Under the pieces are notes generated by a model. That model was not told the origin of the DNA and did no database searches. It saw nothing but the letters and a program-made list of their open reading frames with translations. Source: Rhizoctonia solani (taxonomy: Eukaryota > Basidiomycota > Agaricomycetes > Cantharellales > Ceratobasidiaceae). From it: a stretch of 64,000 bases of DNA. The first letter of the stretch is position 1. Every line of letters begins with the position of its first letter. Shown here one piece after another: positions 44,685 through 57,139 of this stretch. The stretch is from contig NC_057370.1 in the NCBI RefSeq assembly GCF_016906535.1, positions 1,488,001 to 1,552,000 of the forward strand, given 5' to 3'. A program made the translations under genes and the position numbers.

Positions 44685-47600
44685 ATGAGCTTTAGGCTTG
44701 GTCTAGCTAACTCAATTCTTGATTCGAAAGCTCTTGATAATGCTGCAAAGTTTTGGGAGAATTCCAAGTACGCGGTCTCATTGTGAACCAAACCGGTTCA
44801 ATCTAACAATTCATTTAGCCAAACTCCAGTCAATCACATAGATTCTGGTCAGAAGGGCACGATTTGCTTCTCATTGAATTATTTACTCATCCTTCTGTAT
44901 CGCCAGCCGCTCACCAACTGGAAGATGTCGATACTGGGAGAACAATGATTCGGTGGTGTATGGCTTTCGCGTCAAGGCAGGCCGCGCATTCCCAACAAAC
45001 GCCACGTTCGAATCGAGTGAAGTGCTTGATATATTGGATAAGCTAAAGAGGTAGGCTAACCTTCTATCAGATAATAGCGTCCATTTCTAAAATGTACCGT
45101 TGAAGTCACTCACATCTACAGCCGCTACTCAACTCCATGGGAGAACATCTCTGCTCAGACAGGCCCGAAGATGAAGTCTCAAATTATTATGGACCTTGTG
45201 GGCATGAATGAGATGGAATTAGTGTTCCAGATCATGTCTCACCGGCGAGAAGTAGGGAAAGCGGTGAGTAGGCAGCTTTATGACTTTACCTAAACTCATT
45301 TTTCGCGTAAGCTTCTAAGTCTGGGTTCGGACTCTTTAGGAAATGGAGTGTCTAGGCCAGGAAAGGTAACCGAACCGAACGGAGGACTTGGTGGGTATAT
45401 GCATGTTTGCCAATGGCTCGTAGTAATTATGAGTGCATCAGACGAAGGTCGGGTAGGATTTACAGCTGAAGAGGCAAAGAGGCGAATAGAAGAAAATCTA
45501 AGAGCGAATGAAGAGAGACCGCTGTTTTAGCGGGGCAGCGGTATGCAACAATTCATTTTTGGGGTATATTCCAATACTAATGTTTCGCAGATTGGTGGAG
45601 ACACGCCAGAGTATCCTCACGTCTATACTTCGGGTAGCAATATCCATGGAAATATCCTCTCCATGTTTGGGTCTAAATTTCTCCTTCCGCTTGGTACCCA
45701 GCGTCATACAAATGAGGTGACCAAGTTGACTGACTCGCACAATTATTGCTAACACCCGAGGCTTGGCTATAGCAATATCAAGAGGTTATTATACCCCCTG
45801 CAAAAGCTGTACCGCCTAGAATCAACGAGAGACGCATCCCTGTTGGTGAATTAGATGTCCTGGCGCGAGGCTGCTTCCCTGTATGCGTTCGTTTAGATTC
45901 CTTATGGTGTTTTATTAACAAATATCCACAGGGTACCAATCTCTCAATCGAATTCAGTCTATTGTTTATCCAACAGCGTATACCACAAATGAAAACATGC
46001 TTATTTGCGGTAGGTCTTGTGAGATTCATATATCAGGCAGCTGAACCAAGTTTTCCTAGCTCCTACCGGTGCCGTATGTAACCTGGATTTTACACAGCGT
46101 GTTACTGAACCATCCGTAGGGAAAAACTGACGTTGCAATGCTCACTATTCTTCGTGTGATTGATCAACATCTGAGTTCCAAAAATAACCCTCAAGGTCTT
46201 GTGATTCATATATCAGGCAGCTGAAACCAAGTTTTCCTAGCTCCTACCGGTGCCGTATGTAACCTGGATTTTACACAGCGTGTTACTGAACCATCCCGTA
46301 GGGAAAAACTGACGTTGCAATGCTCACTATTCTTCGTGTGATTGATCAACATCTGAGTTCCAAAAATAACCCTCAGCAACTCGCGTCTCTGATCCGAAAA
46401 AAGGACTTCAAAGTTATCTACGTGTAAGATATCTCAGTTGTGACACTCGTCTGTACTTACTGGGATTTAAGAGCACCTATGAAGGCACTGGCAGCCGAGA
46501 TAGTCCGTAAACTTGGGAAACGATTGGCCTGGCTTGATATTAAAGTGCGCGAACTCACCGGTATGCATCGTTGGCGCTGAGGGTTTCAGAAACTCAGTCG
46601 ATCTTCAGGTGACATGCAATTGACGAAGGCGGAGATTGCTGAAACGCAAATAATTGTCACGACACCCGAGAAATGGGACGTTGTAACCCGTAAACCAACT
46701 GGAGAAGGTGAACTTGCATCAGTAAGTACTATTGAAGGGCTATAGCAAGTGCTGAGGATAGTCTCAGAAAATTAAACTGTTGATTATTGATGAGATTCAC
46801 TTGCTCAATGACGAACGTGGTGCGGTGATTGAACCATCATTGCGAGAACGTTAAGACAGGTATAATGTCTGCCTAATGTATTTGAATTAGATTGAAAGCT
46901 CCACAAATACAGGTAGAGTCGACTCAGTCCGTAATTCGTGTAGTGGGTCTATCCGCCACATTACCAAATTACGTGGACGTGGCCGACTTTGTTGGGTCAG
47001 TTTGTATGCATCTAACGCACGGTTGCCCGCTAAAGCACCCTTAGGGCAAACCGAGAACGGGGGCTATTCTATTTTGATAGCTCTTTTAGACCAGTACCCC
47101 TCGAGCAGCATTTCCTGGGAATCAAAGGAAAATCAGGGAGCCCGATGGCGAAGAAGAACTTGGATGAAGTCACATTTGAGAAAGTATCCGAACTGGTCAA
47201 AGAGGGGCATCAAGTGATGGTCTTCGTACATGCACGAAAAGAGACAGTCAATCAGCACTGGCGCTCAAAGAAGCTGCGACAGCGGACGACTCGCTGGAAA
47301 GCTTCTCGTGTATAGAACATCCACAGTACCAATCCTTCAAAAGAGAGATAGGGGGTTCAAGAAACAAAGAAATGAAGCAGCTTTTCGAGGACGGATTTGG
47401 AATACATCATGCTGGTATGTTGCGGTCTGACCGAAACATGATGGAAAAGATGTTTGAAGCCCGTGCAATACCCTATTTAGGTGTTATGTTGTACAGCTAC
47501 CCTAGCATGGGGCGTCAATCTCCCAGCACATGCAGGTGAGTCAACACTGTACTGTTCGTCTCGGTGAATTGAATAACACATGTCGAAGTTATCATCAAGG

Positions 47601-50600
47601 GTACCCAAGTATACGATAGCGCTCGTGGAGCATTTGTAGACTTGTCGGTTTTGGATGTGCTGCAGGTGTGTTTTCTCTTTACTTACAAAGCTTCTGCTTT
47701 GTTGAGAGTATCTAGATATTTGGACGAGCGGGTCGGCCTGGTATGGAATCAAGCGGTGTGGGCTATATATGTACAAACGAAGATAAACTTGACCATTATT
47801 TGAACGTGATGACATCCCAGGTGAGTAGAATGAGATTAGCCTGGGTCACAAGTACTGACACTTAGCTCTTCGCAGCACCCGATTGAATCCAAGTTAGTGG
47901 CGGTTGTGATGAGTCTCAAATTCAAAACTAATGATATAATAGGTTGGTTTCAGGAATAGTGGACTCCCTCAATGCCGAAATTGCATTGGGGACAGTATCG
48001 ACATTACAAGAAGCGGTTTCTTGGCTCGGATACACGTACTTATTTGTGCGAATGCGTAGAAACCCATTCCATTACGGTGAGTGAATTCATTATGATGATT
48101 GCTCAATTCCTCATCAAATTTTACAGGAATCTCGCGTGATATGATACAGGATGACCCTCAGCTTGGTGGAAGAAGAATGGAACTCGTAACTAGTGCTGCG
48201 AAAAAGCTTCATAGTTGCGGAATGATCAAGTTTCATGAGCGAACCGACTCACTGACAATCACCGACCTCGGGCTGATCGCAGCCAAGTATTATATTCGTT
48301 ACGCCAGTATTGAAGTCTACAACGAAGTATGTTTGTTTACAAGCCGACTACATCACAATTCATTGATAATTTTTGCTAGATGTTCAAGCCCAAAATGTCG
48401 GAAAGCGATCTACTTGTCATGTTGAGCAAAAGTACCGAGGTATATGCGTGTATTTCGAGTGCAATGACTTTTCCTTAACAGCTTTCCCTTAGTTCTCTCA
48501 AATTCAGACCCGAGAAAACGAATATCCCGAGTTAGAGGCCTTACTTAAAAATGAAGAAATCGTCGTGTGTCAGCTTCCAGAACCCAAGGTTAGTTCACTC
48601 GAGATGGGAAGTAACTCGGTAAAAAAAACTTTCAACTAGCAAGAAGACACATCTAACCGCCGTGTTGGCGTAAGCACTACTGGGAGAAAACATATGGAAA
48701 GGGAAAGGGTGGAGACGCAACCAATCGCAAACCAAGCCCGATTGACACGGTGGAAGGCAAAGTAAATGTCTTACTCCAAGCATTCATCTCAAAAGCACAA
48801 GTACAAGACTTTGCTCTAGTCTCAGATATGGCATATGTTGCTCAGGTAAGTGCACTCATCCCTCCCATAACCACCAGCTCCCCATACTTACGCTCCAAAA
48901 GAACGGTGGTCGTATTATTCGAGCACTCCTCGAAATCGCAGTTAGCCGCAAATTTGCCTCCACAGCAGCGAGCCTCGCACAAATGTCTCTTGCCGTCGAA
49001 AAGCGGATTTGGCCATTCGCCAATCCAATGGAACAATTTCCCGAGCTCTCCCGTGATCTTATGCACAACCTCACCACCTGGGCTGACCACCTATCTCCGG
49101 CCGAGTTAGCGGAACATAACGCAGAAGAACTAGGCGCGCTGATCCACATGAATTATAAGCATGGGGGTGCACTACTCAAAGTTGCCAAATGCTTCCCCCA
49201 TGTCGAACTTTCCGCACGTGTCCGTCCATTGACAACAGAGTTGTTACGGATCCAGGTGGAAGCGACTCGAAAGTTTGATTGGAATACCAGGCTGCACGGA
49301 CAGCGCGAGCCATTCTGGGTTTGGGTTCAAGATGAAGAAGGGAATCACATTTTGCAGTTCTCAAAGGTTGCCTTCGTGGCCAGTGGAAACAATAACACGA
49401 AAACAACGGTAAAGGATAAGGAAAACGTAGACGGACATATTTCCAAGGATCTTCCCGGTTCGAGCAAAGCAGAATCTTCAAGTAAAGCCGGAGGACCGAG
49501 CAAAGCCAACGCTAGTGGAGGAGTCTCATGGTCTGCTGGGTCCTCAAAAGTACTACGCACAGACTTTACTATCCCATTACGTGTGGTTACGGGAACCAAC
49601 AAGACCTTGACTGTTCGTTTGATATCAGACAGATGGATAGGAGCCGTGTTTGAGGCTCCTATCTATCTTGCAGATACTGTGTTCCCTAAGACTGGGCAAC
49701 TCCCTACACCCGTACTTCAGCTGCCGTTCCTACCTTTGAGTGTATTCCGGGATCCTAGGCTACAATCAACACTTTCAGATTACTCTATTCTGGCGTTGAA
49801 CGGCATGCAAACCCAAGCATTTTATTTAATTATCCAAACTGCGCAGAACGTTTTGTTTGCCGGTCCAACCGCCAATGGAAAGTCAACCCTGGTTCTTTCT
49901 GCTGTGTGGTGAGTTCAGTGTCGTGTCTCCCAGAGAATAACTAATAAATTGGGTGTTAGTAAATCGCTAGTTTCCACACCGAAGTGGTCTATTCTCATTC
50001 TGACCCCTCGGAAACGAGATGCTCGAGATGTTGTATCGATACTTAGAAGATGGGGTGTCGATGCAACGCCAGCAAGCACACGAGACTTCGATGCACATCG
50101 TCCCGGCAGGGCATATATTACCACACCCTCGAAAATTCTTGAATGGGCATGCAATAACTATCAAACTATATCCAGTAGCCCATTCGTTCGCAATTTAAAC
50201 ACAATAGTGTTTGAATCCCTGGAATCTCTTGATGCCGAGTACGAGCTTGCTATTGCGATCCTTCGACATGCAACGCAAACGATACCCGTGCGATTTATTG
50301 GAATAACTGCTCCATTGACTGATACTTCCGACATTGCGAATTGGCTCGCGGTCCCTACGCGAGGAAATTACAGTTTCAGACCGCAAGATAGAGAACAAGA
50401 CCTCGTCACCAGTTCTCAAACTTTCTCTATCCCTCATTCTGGTGCTCTTTTTCGCGCAATGGCTAAGCCAGTGTATACCGCTTTACGCTCCATGGCACCC
50501 GTGGAAACGGCCATAGTATTTGTTCCTGCGCAAGGACTTTGCCGGGCGGTAGTGGGTGACCTAGTAACATCATGCGGAGTCGACTTTAATCCTTTGGGCT

Positions 50601-51232
50601 TCCTCGGGAACGGTGTAACTCCAGACGCAATGGAACCATACACACAACGTCTCGATAACAAAGACTTCTCAGATGGGGTGGCGCATGGTATAGGGGTTTA
50701 CCATGACCGGCTCACTCCACGGGACCAGCGACTTATGCTCGAGTTATATGCAGAAGGGACAGTCCGAGTCCTGGTTGCTCCTCGTGAAACGTGTTGGTCT
50801 ATCCCAGTGAGGGCAGCGCGAGTGATCGTAATGGGTACGCAGTACATTGAATTTGATCCGGAAGGAGACAAGGAGCTACGGGACTACACCTTGGGAGAAG
50901 TCATACGTATGCAGAGTCGAGCCGTCAGATCGGGAGCTGCGGGGTCATTCATCCTGATGTGTCAATCAGAGGATAGGGATACTTACATGCGCTTCCTCGA
51001 AAGCGGCCTACCTCTCGAGTCCGAGCTTATTGAGAACGATTGTGTAGTCTTGAAGAGGTGGGCGCAAGTGATGAAGGGGGCGAATTTGCTCAAGAGTCCT
51101 CAAGATTTGTTGGATATTTTGGGACATACTTACTTACGAAGGCGGTTAGCGGCTAATCCCGGCTATTATGAAGACGGTCCTGATGCAACGAACACACTTG
51201 AGAAATTGGTTGATTTAGTATGGGAAACGTAG
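44685..51232 (+). CDS. SLH1: SLH1/ASCC3-type double-cassette RNA helicase; tandem duplication, frame breaks and short C-terminus
   Basis: A multi-exon Ski2-like helicase. Cassette 1 shows NENMLIC...APTGA|GKTD (Walker A split by an intron), [38 protein letters not shown], a DEIH box ([15 protein letters not shown]), [24 protein letters not shown] and [16 protein letters not shown], plus a Sec63 unit. Sequence around APMKALAAE and [20 protein letters not shown] points to SLH1/ASCC3 and not Brr2. Slh1 is part of the ribosome quality trigger complex that splits collided ribosomes. Cassette 2 is degenerate: [15 protein letters not shown] in place of DExH and MQSRAVR in place of QxxGRxGR. The protein stops soon after [10 protein letters not shown], early in the final Sec63 part. 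Frame breaks occur near 44938 and 47250. The true N-terminus is uncertain. Confidence 0.85.
46012..46375 (+). repeat. 182-bp tandem duplication inside the SLH1 helicase gene
   Basis: 46012-46193 and 46194-46375 are head-to-tail copies of the same 182 bases. They differ only by small indels (GTGAGATT/GTGATT, GAACC/GAAACC, CATCCG/CATCCCG) and by no substitutions that I can see. Each copy holds an intron end, the short exon encoding the start of Walker A (APTGA), another intron, and the exon beginning [15 protein letters not shown]. Either this is a very recent duplication or an assembly artefact. Confidence 0.92.
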
Positions 51233-51539
51233 CTATATGTACGCAAATGTATGAATTGTCGATTTAGTATAAACGAGTCGTTAAATTGAGTTATAATTAG
51301 AACCCTAAGTCACACTTGACCTTCCACGAGCTTTATTGGGGTCACATGGATGTTTTGTTGCGCATATATAGTGCCGTGTTGAACAAAACTGGTCGTATCT
51401 GCTTACAAGACTTCACAAAGTGCCTCCTCCTGCGGTTATAACAGTCGCGGGGGTGTACAAAGTTAGCCCTTGATCAATGCGGCTTAATAACACATTGGGA
51501 TGTCGAGACCTCCCACTTTGTTTGGAGTCATTGCTCCGC

Positions 51540-52160
51540 TCCTTTTATATTTCCTTTGTTGTGCTCCCCTCCTGTTGTAGGCTTAAGCACTTACCGGCTG
51601 GCACTGGGTAGGATATTGGTCTCCTAGACACTCTTTTATTCCTTTTTGGTTCTTATGCGTCGCTTCTGTTCCCTCTTCCGGTTCTCCTACTTCTATCTTG
51701 GAACACCCATGAGCAGCAGAGAAGTCTCAGGGTGCTTTGTACATCAAGTAACATGAATTTATTTGTATCTACCTGAGCGAGGGGCGTCAGAATACTATAC
51801 GTTATTAGCATACAGATGCAGAAATGTATAGCAGCCAGCTCGCTGTGTTATGGGCAAAACGATGCTGAGAATACGAGGTGGAGAAAAAGAATTAATGGAG
51901 AAGAGCAAGGATGACCTGGAGAAGGGTAATAAACACGGGTAGGGGTGCGAACTGCGTAATCATTGTTGGTGAACAACCGATTGTACAAGTCGAACTGGGT
52001 CATAGGTGGGGTGAAATAGCATGAGAATAGAAATGGTCTGGTGAAGGTTTGTACAGACCCAGAGTGTTAGGGGCTGTTGTTAGTGGCGAGCCATGGGTAG
52101 CACCCATCACTTGTTTGTGTCAGAGTCTGAAAGATGCAATCAAGCGGACTTTTTGTTAAT
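51540..52160. repeat. Non-coding repeat element, copy B
   Basis: Compared with copy A, the shared anchors appear in the same order: TGTTGTAGGCTTAAGCACTTACCGG, then GGCACTGGG...ATATTGGTCT, GTATAGCAGCCAGCTCGC(T/A)GTGTTATGGGCA, ACAGACCCAGAG and TAGGGGCTG. Other bases differ widely. There is no coding potential. Confidence 0.5.
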
Positions 52161-52490
52161 CTACAAATAATGAAGTATACGGCTGGGTCGGCGCCAGAGT
52201 GTTCTGAAGGACACTAATAGAAAGGTAATACTCCCACAGATGAGAATCTATTTGAACAGGGTCATTAGGGGATTGATAGGACTAAGATTTAGTTGAAGTA
52301 AATTTGGGACGTCGTGCACGCATAGATCCATAGCGTTACAGTATACATAAACTCGAGTCCAAGGATATTCGTTCCAGGTTAATGGCTCAAACGTCTTGAC
52401 ATGTTAGATATCTGTGACAATCGATATCGTTCTATGCCATACACACTCTGGAGGTAGATATGCTATGACCTGGTTGATGACAAAACAGAT

Positions 52491-52514
52491 GTCAGAGCGC
52501 CTGTCAGAGCGCCT
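52491..52514 (+). repeat. Perfect 12-bp tandem duplication near NUP120
   Basis: GTCAGAGCGCCT occurs twice without a gap at 52491-52502 and 52503-52514, about 40 bases before the NUP120 start codon, in the probable 5' UTR. It is a minor local slippage or duplication. Confidence 0.8.
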
Positions 52515-52555
52515 GGTCGGCAGACCACGTGACCAACCCTCACTGTTGACCGACA

Positions 52556-55500
52556 ATGTCGAGCGTGGTGTACACGCACATAAGTGGCCTGAGCACTAAT
52601 ATAGTGCCGATCGAAATACCTTCGCAAGAGCAACACGAAGGGCGCGAGGAGCCAGAAGGATTCGTTGAGCATGGAGAGTATGCGACGACAATCCATGCAG
52701 TGCTTCTGCGAGTGCTCGACGGCGGTCATATGCTCGAGCTCATGGCCTTGGAGAGTGGCATGCGGGCAGCGAGGTTCTCGTTCGCGTCAAAGATAGCCCT
52801 GCAGCCTGCGCTTATGATGCTTGGGATAGCTGAACTCCATGTGCTGGTCGTCACTCTCAACGGCTCTATCTTCCGTCTACGATTCGTTCTCCCTCACTTG
52901 TGGAATTCGACACAGTATGCACCCAAAGAATACCGTATTACCTCCATCTCAGCACCCATTGACGGAATCGTACATGTCCCAGAGGTCGGCGTTGTGTTTA
53001 TTGGGCTTAACGATGGAGGTGTCTTACGCTTGACTGCCAAAATGAATGGGCTGGAATATACAGGTATGTTCAAATGCATGGGGCCCATATTTCTGTTGAC
53101 GGGCTTCTAGGGGACTGGACTGAGGAGTCATTGCATGGCCCACCAAATTATTCCCTTCGTTTTCCTCACTCATGCCATCTTTCTACTCTGGTCCAACCGC
53201 GCCAGACCCCTCAAAAATTATTGCTCTGGCCTCCATTCCTCCCCCGCTTGCCGATTCTGGCTATGCCAGAGCAACCTCTCTGGTCGCCACTCTTTCCCGG
53301 ACCGCCACTTGCGTGTGGCTTACTGGGAACGGCAAGTTCGTTGCGTCCAAGCAGATTCCTTCACAGTTTTTCCAAACAGATGCGCTTATAACCCGTTCGG
53401 CCACTCCTGGAAAGACTCCTGCACTGGAAGGTCATATCATCGACTCAGACTATAGGCCAATCATCCGTGTTCTCCCCCGGTCCTCGACGAAGACAGTTTC
53501 TCCCCAGATATGGATGCCGGAACGGAGGTTATTGTATTCATGCCCACTCCTGGAGCCGAAACGGCAGGATTCTTTTTGTTGTATCGTCTGTCCGCTCAAG
53601 ATCGCTCCTCTTCTCGTCGGGACCTAAATTTTGTTGGCCGCAAACCATGTTCCGCACAGACTGAAGGCTGGGAGCTTCGCGACTTCCTCGTCGCAGATGA
53701 TGTCCTTTATCTTCTTTGGAATTCACAAGGCCGCACAGTAATCCAGACCAGCACTTACGACCTCGATGAAACTGAAGCAGAACAAGAGCCATGGAATACC
53801 CTCAGTGCAGACGGTAAAAAGAGCTCTCTCCCGATTCGTTTGAGGAAAGCACCCAAGAAGGAGACACTCTTGCCTCGAGTATCTTGGCCGCTATCCTTCG
53901 ACCAGGTGCATTCTCCCCGTACACACTCCACATCGCCATCAAACAGTACGAACAATCACTCATCGACGTTGCTCCATACATTCTCACACACCCTACCCAA
54001 CTTTGGCGGAACGTATCGCAGCAGTTGTCGGCTCCAGCGTCTCGCTTACTACGGACCCGCGCACCGGCGCCCAAATGTGGGATCGGTATTGGTCAGCGCT
54101 CCGAAGAGATTGGGAGGGATTCGTGGCGCGCTGCCAGGCCGTCGAACGGGCGGGCTGCCACTGGGCTTCTCGTGCGCGATGGATCGTGTTGCGCGCGAAC
54201 GTATGGGCACCATCGTCGCTCTCGACGAGCCCATGTCAGTGCACTCGCTGGCCGGCGCGAACACATCAAGCAGCGCATCCTTGTTCGGCGTGGCGTGGTC
54301 TTACGCGCAAATATCCCCTCGTCAGAACTTCGGCAGCTCGAAGACGCGTTGAGAAGCGTCAGTGGAGACGGACGAATTGCTTATTCGCATGATTCAGTAT
54401 TGAGAGACGTCGCGCAAAGGCATTTGGATGGGTTGCTTCCTGACGGACCGGCAGCATTCGTTAGGTCGGGGCTGGGCATGATAGGTGACCCAGAAGACGC
54501 AGTTTTGCAAGCCCTCGATGTTGTTGGTAAACTCGAGCATGTCGTCAAGCTCGAAGATCCGGACGGTGGCATGGGCCTGGCGATCGGCCACGACGGCGAA
54601 TTCAAAAAGGCGTTAACGACGGCATACATTGCTCAGTCCATCGAGGCCCGCTACGACCTTTGTCTCTCTATCCTTTTGCTCCTCTTATTTATCGCTCTGC
54701 AACCGCATCAAATCCAGCGTGGCGGCCGGCCGAGCATGCATAACGTTCCACGCACTCGGACTGCTTCGCTCACTCACTAAGCAAAGTGCCGGGGATTTGG
54801 CAGGGGTGAGCGGCGGGTATGGCGATGTCGAGGACGATGTTTTGGCACGATTCGAGGCAATGGGATTCGCCTCTCCCGCGCCGGGAGCGATTGGAGTAGG
54901 ACGGAGTGGGCCCCAGTACTCTCTTGTTCATTCGCTTCTCCCTCGCGCAATCTTTCTTCAAGTGTGCTTCAGTCCGCCATGCGTTCATCCGAGAAGCTGG
55001 TGTTCTGAGCGATGTAGCTCTGTTGGATGCTGGACCTGGTACTCTGGGACTTGTCGAACGATTACGGTCATTGGGCTACCTGGACTTTTCGAGGGAACTT
55101 GTCATGAGACTGCCCCTACTCCCGGGGTGTGTTATGTTCACGCACGGTTGCTCGTGGACTTGGGCAGGCCAGACGAGGCTGCGGTGCTCTTCGAGAAAGT
55201 ATCCAACAATTTTGGTGGGTTTCGCATTTGCGACTATTTGATACATTTGTTAATCTTCCTTCATTATTATATAGGATTGATCACACATCTCACACCCAAC
55301 GACCAAATCGCTCTCGAATCGGTGCTTCCCCCTCCTCTGAACCTTGAATCAGCATGCGCCTATTATAGACACGTTGCAGAATTGTTCAACGACGCTTGCT
55401 GCCTCACGCAAGCTATTCCCTTCTGGCGTCAGGCCATCGAAGATGCGCCCCCCGATCTTGACGCACGGGGGATGTGGTAAAGTGTTCCGAGCATATGTGG

Positions 55501-57066
55501 ATTTAGCCATGTGGGAGGATGCGTATGTCGTGCTCGTGAGCACCCGTACACAGACTTGTAAGATCTCCCGAGTTGCGCGCAGCTCGAACCTCAGAGTACT
55601 GACATGGGAGATCTCAGGCACCGAGAAAACGTCCGACAGTTAGTTATAGCCATGTGCGAGGCCAACTATACCGATAAACTTGCGCATCTTGGTTTCGTTG
55701 GACACCATGTCGAGGTTGAGCGCACTCTCCTTCAAAGCCCGGCATGCGGATCCATTCGCATGGCCCGACTATGCTAAAATTCTCTACGCTTGGCATGTCT
55801 TTAGAGGTGACTTCCGAAGCGCGGGTGCAGCCATGTACGAGCGGGCTAGAAGGCTAGGGGAAGAGGCCGTAGTGGAAGAAGAGTTTGTGCAGGTTGCAAA
55901 TGTTCAAGCACGCTGCTATTTGGCCGCGATCAATTCCTTGAGTTGGTTGATCCAAGTCATTCATGGGTCCTTTTGAGTGTGTCCACCGACGAAGATCTGG
56001 TAAGCCCATGGTTTTACTAAAGCCCCTCGTTGATAAACCTTATAGGGACGAAAACGACGAAAACTGACTGTGCATATACCCGAGGCCAAATTCAACCCAG
56101 ACTGCAAAGATTTCGAGGTCGTGCAATTATCGGATATGAGACAAGAACATGCGCTTGTGAGCGCTCGGATCGAACTGCTGGGATACTACCGAGCTCAGTT
56201 ATCACAGTATGTACACGACACTGTTTCTGTATTACATCCGTCCTAACGACAACAGGCCTCTCGTCCTCGCAAGACATCGTCTCGCTCTATACGCGCTAAT
56301 AACTTTGACCTCGCTTTCTCAACTGGTAGACTAGTGGGCGCAGACCTTGGTCCTGCCTTTGTCAACCTGGCGACGCAGTGCATGAACTTGACTGCGTCGG
56401 CCGAGCTAGCGTGAGTACAACATATTTGAGACCAGCGCTAGATTGAAAACTGAGTTGCGGTGATATAGCGACAATGAAAGTATACCATGGCTAGAAACCG
56501 ACCAAACGCTTGCATGGGATGGGTCTACCATCCAGCGAGCATGGCATTACCTCCAGCTCAGTCTTGAACGGCACGATGTTGAAGAGGGTGACTGGTCCTA
56601 TCGAAAAGCTGTGGCGGATACTGAGTTGACCAGTCTGCGAGACTACAATTGGCTTGTTTCGTTTTTCCTGGTGAGTTTGATAGATCCTGTTGGTATACTG
56701 AGCGAACTAATGTGGTTTGATAGGAGAAACAACCCGACTATCTGGTACGTCTGTGCTTGAAATACAATCGCCTCCAAGACGCGCTCTTGTATAGTGTTCG
56801 GATGGTCAAAGAGGTAAGAAACCGCGATTCCTTAGTAGCTGATCATACAGTCTAACTTTGTCGTGTGTCAAGGCCACCGATGCATTGTCTGTTATGCCGC
56901 CGCGACACGCTTCGACGACTTGCCTCCCGTACTCGCTGTTCGACCAACTGATCATCGCGGCTTCGGAGCCTGCTTCCTCCTCGGAACAAAAGCATCTCGC
57001 CGAAACTTGAAAAAGGACCTCGCAGCGCGGTTATTAAAACTGCAAAAATGGAGCGCACCCCGATGA
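52556..57066 (+). CDS. NUP120: Nucleoporin NUP120/NUP160-like, with frame breaks
   Basis: The N-terminal part reads as a beta-propeller with repeated strand patterns (LHVLVVTLNGSIFRLRF; VHVPEVGVVFIGLNDGGVLR; KIIALASIPPPLAD...LSRTATCVWLTGNGK), followed by a helical alpha-solenoid (ILRPGAFSPYTLHIAIKQYE; LAERIAAVVGSSVSLTTDPR; DRYWSALRRDWEGFVARC; then many helices to KDLAARLLKLQKWSAPR). This arrangement and several of these segments fit fungal Nup120/Nup160, a component of the Y-complex (Nup84 complex) of the nuclear pore scaffold. Frame changes occur around 53120-53180 and near the end at 57006-57010, where HLAET is followed by a stop but KKDLAARL follows in the next frame. I could not model all introns. 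Confidence 0.68.
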
Positions 57067-57139
57067 TACATGCCGATTGCTTTGTCTTAGCTTTATATAA
57101 TAGGGACGAAAGATTCAATTATTTAGTGATCTTTTTTAT

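Larger units (their letters stand above)
51233..52555. other. Gene-poor region with repeat copy B
   Basis: About 1.3 kb between SLH1 and NUP120. The middle (51540-52160) is a diverged copy of the non-coding repeat at 26280-27160. The remaining flanks have no gene. Confidence 0.45.

Noticed and set aside
44590..51232. Brr2-type spliceosomal helicase as alternative identity of the double-cassette helicase
   Set aside because: Motif neighbourhoods ([24 protein letters not shown]) follow SLH1/ASCC3 and not Brr2 (APMRSLVQE).
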